A stretch of DNA of 13,930 bases, taken from NCBI GenBank assembly GCA_023253795.1, contig JALRFG010000002.1, positions 1 to 13,930 on the forward strand, given 5' to 3'. This DNA is from Methylocystis sp. Lineage in GTDB: Bacteria > Pseudomonadota > Alphaproteobacteria > Rhizobiales > Beijerinckiaceae. Position 1 is the first letter of the stretch; every line of letters begins with the position of its first letter. The translations under genes were made by a program, and so were the position numbers. The notes under the pieces are model-generated. The model saw only the letters and a program-made list of their open reading frames with translations, was not told the DNA's origin and did no database searches. Shown in pieces: positions 13,363-13,930 of the stretch.

Positions 13363-13930
13363 ATGGAAACCCGGCCCGCGCAGAACACTGTTGACGATCC
13401 GCTCGCCGAATTGCGCGCCGAGATCGACCGGATCGATTTGGACATGCACCGCCTGCTGATGGCGCGCGGCGAGATCATCGATCGGCTGATCGCGGTCAAG
13501 CGCGCACAGGGCGGCGGCTGCGCTTTCCGGCCCGACCGTGAGGCGCACATGATGCGCGCGCTGGTCGAGCGGCATCGCGGCCTGCTGCCGGTCGATGCGG
13601 TGGAAGGGGTCTGGCGCGTCATCGTGTCAACCTTCACCTATGTGCAGAACAATTACGCGGTTCATGCCGACGACTCCGGCGGCGATGCGCAGATGCGCGA
13701 CAGCGCGCGTTTTCATTTCGGCTTCACCGTGCCCTATGTCGCCCATCACGGCGCAAATGCGGTGATCGACGCCGTCTCCGCCTCCAGCGGCGATCTTGGC
13801 GTGCTGCGCGCCGCCGGCGCCATCGCCGACGGCGCCTGGTGGATGCGGCTGATCGGCGCCGATGCGCCCAAGATCATCGCCCGCCTGCCCTTCGTCGAAC
13901 GGCCCGATCATCCGGCAGGCCTGCCGGTCT
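13363..13930 (+). CDS. chorismate mutase (AroQ-type) domain protein, N-terminal part
   Basis: The first 189 codons of a gene that runs off the right edge. Residues about 13-95 form an all-helical AroQ-type chorismate mutase domain: LRAEIDRIDLDMHRLLMARGEII, then the Lys/Arg pair in VKRAQG, and RPDREAHMMRAL. Chorismate mutase turns chorismate into prephenate for Phe and Tyr synthesis. After it comes a further domain (from about 105, RFHFGFTVPYVAHHG, SSGDLGVL), as in the longer alphaproteobacterial chorismate mutases that sit beside an aminotransferase and prephenate dehydrogenase. No downstream gene is visible. The ATG at 13363 is chosen because the conserved helix starts soon after; no ribosome binding site is visible. 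A TTCACA/TAAGAC pair (13327-13355) would put the transcript start almost at the ATG, so a leaderless mRNA is possible but unproven. Confidence 0.85.
   Translation, partial: METRPAQNTVDDPLAELRAEIDRIDLDMHRLLMARGEIIDRLIAVKRAQGGGCAFRPDREAHMMRALVERHRGLLPVDAVEGVWRVIVSTFTYVQNNYAVHADDSGGDAQMRDSARFHFGFTVPYVAHHGANAVIDAVSASSGDLGVLRAAGAIADGAWWMRLIGADAPKIIARLPFVERPDHPAGLPV

Overview
The window is GC-rich bacterial chromosome, densely packed with genes on both strands. The gene set (RsmE, a UbiA for ubiquinone, an ETF-ubiquinone oxidoreductase, PII/GlnB next to GlnA, an alphaproteobacterial-type chorismate mutase, DUF3108 and CxxCxxCC proteins) points to an alphaproteobacterium, most likely of the order Hyphomicrobiales (Rhizobiales). 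A member of the Beijerinckiaceae/Methylocystaceae side is possible, but nothing here fixes the genus. There are no phage genes, insertion sequences, tRNA or rRNA genes, or CRISPR arrays. It reads as core chromosome with a few lineage-specific genes.

Layout. 1-142 (-): start of rsmE, cut by the left edge. 310-1703 (+): a small secreted four-cysteine protein overlapping ubiA by GTGA. 1730-1930 (-): a 66-residue membrane protein, divergent from the ETF-QO gene at 2197-3876 (+). 3985-4782 (+): a membrane-anchored YdcF/DUF218 protein whose start follows a hairpin that carries its ribosome binding site in the loop. 4803-5597 (-): a LuxR-type response regulator whose receiver lacks the phosphoacceptor Asp. 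5856-5969 (-): a 37-residue single-helix membrane protein with a strong ribosome binding site and a strong terminator at 5797-5830. 5970-6363: non-coding, rich in inverted repeats. 6364-6765 (+): a DUF1190-like protein. 6779-8914 (-): a co-directional run of CxxCxxCC protein, DUF3108 protein and a TIM-barrel epimerase/isomerase. 9022-9876 (+): a 3-mercaptopyruvate sulfurtransferase. 10069-11939 (+): glnB-glnA with a terminator. 12038-13297 (-): a divergent serine hydroxymethyltransferase homologue. 13363-13930 (+): a chorismate mutase-domain protein, cut by the right edge.

How they work together. UbiA makes the quinone that ETF-QO reduces. GlnB and GlnA form the nitrogen-sensing and assimilation unit, with a possible sigma-54 site upstream. 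The other genes look like separate housekeeping units.

Items most worth a second look: the 37-residue membrane protein with its long non-coding upstream region; the SHMT homologue with Tyr-to-Thr and His-to-Tyr changes at the active site, which suggests alpha-methylserine chemistry; the phosphorylation-independent response regulator; and the 28-residue basic amphipathic extension on glutamine synthetase, which has its own strong ribosome binding site.
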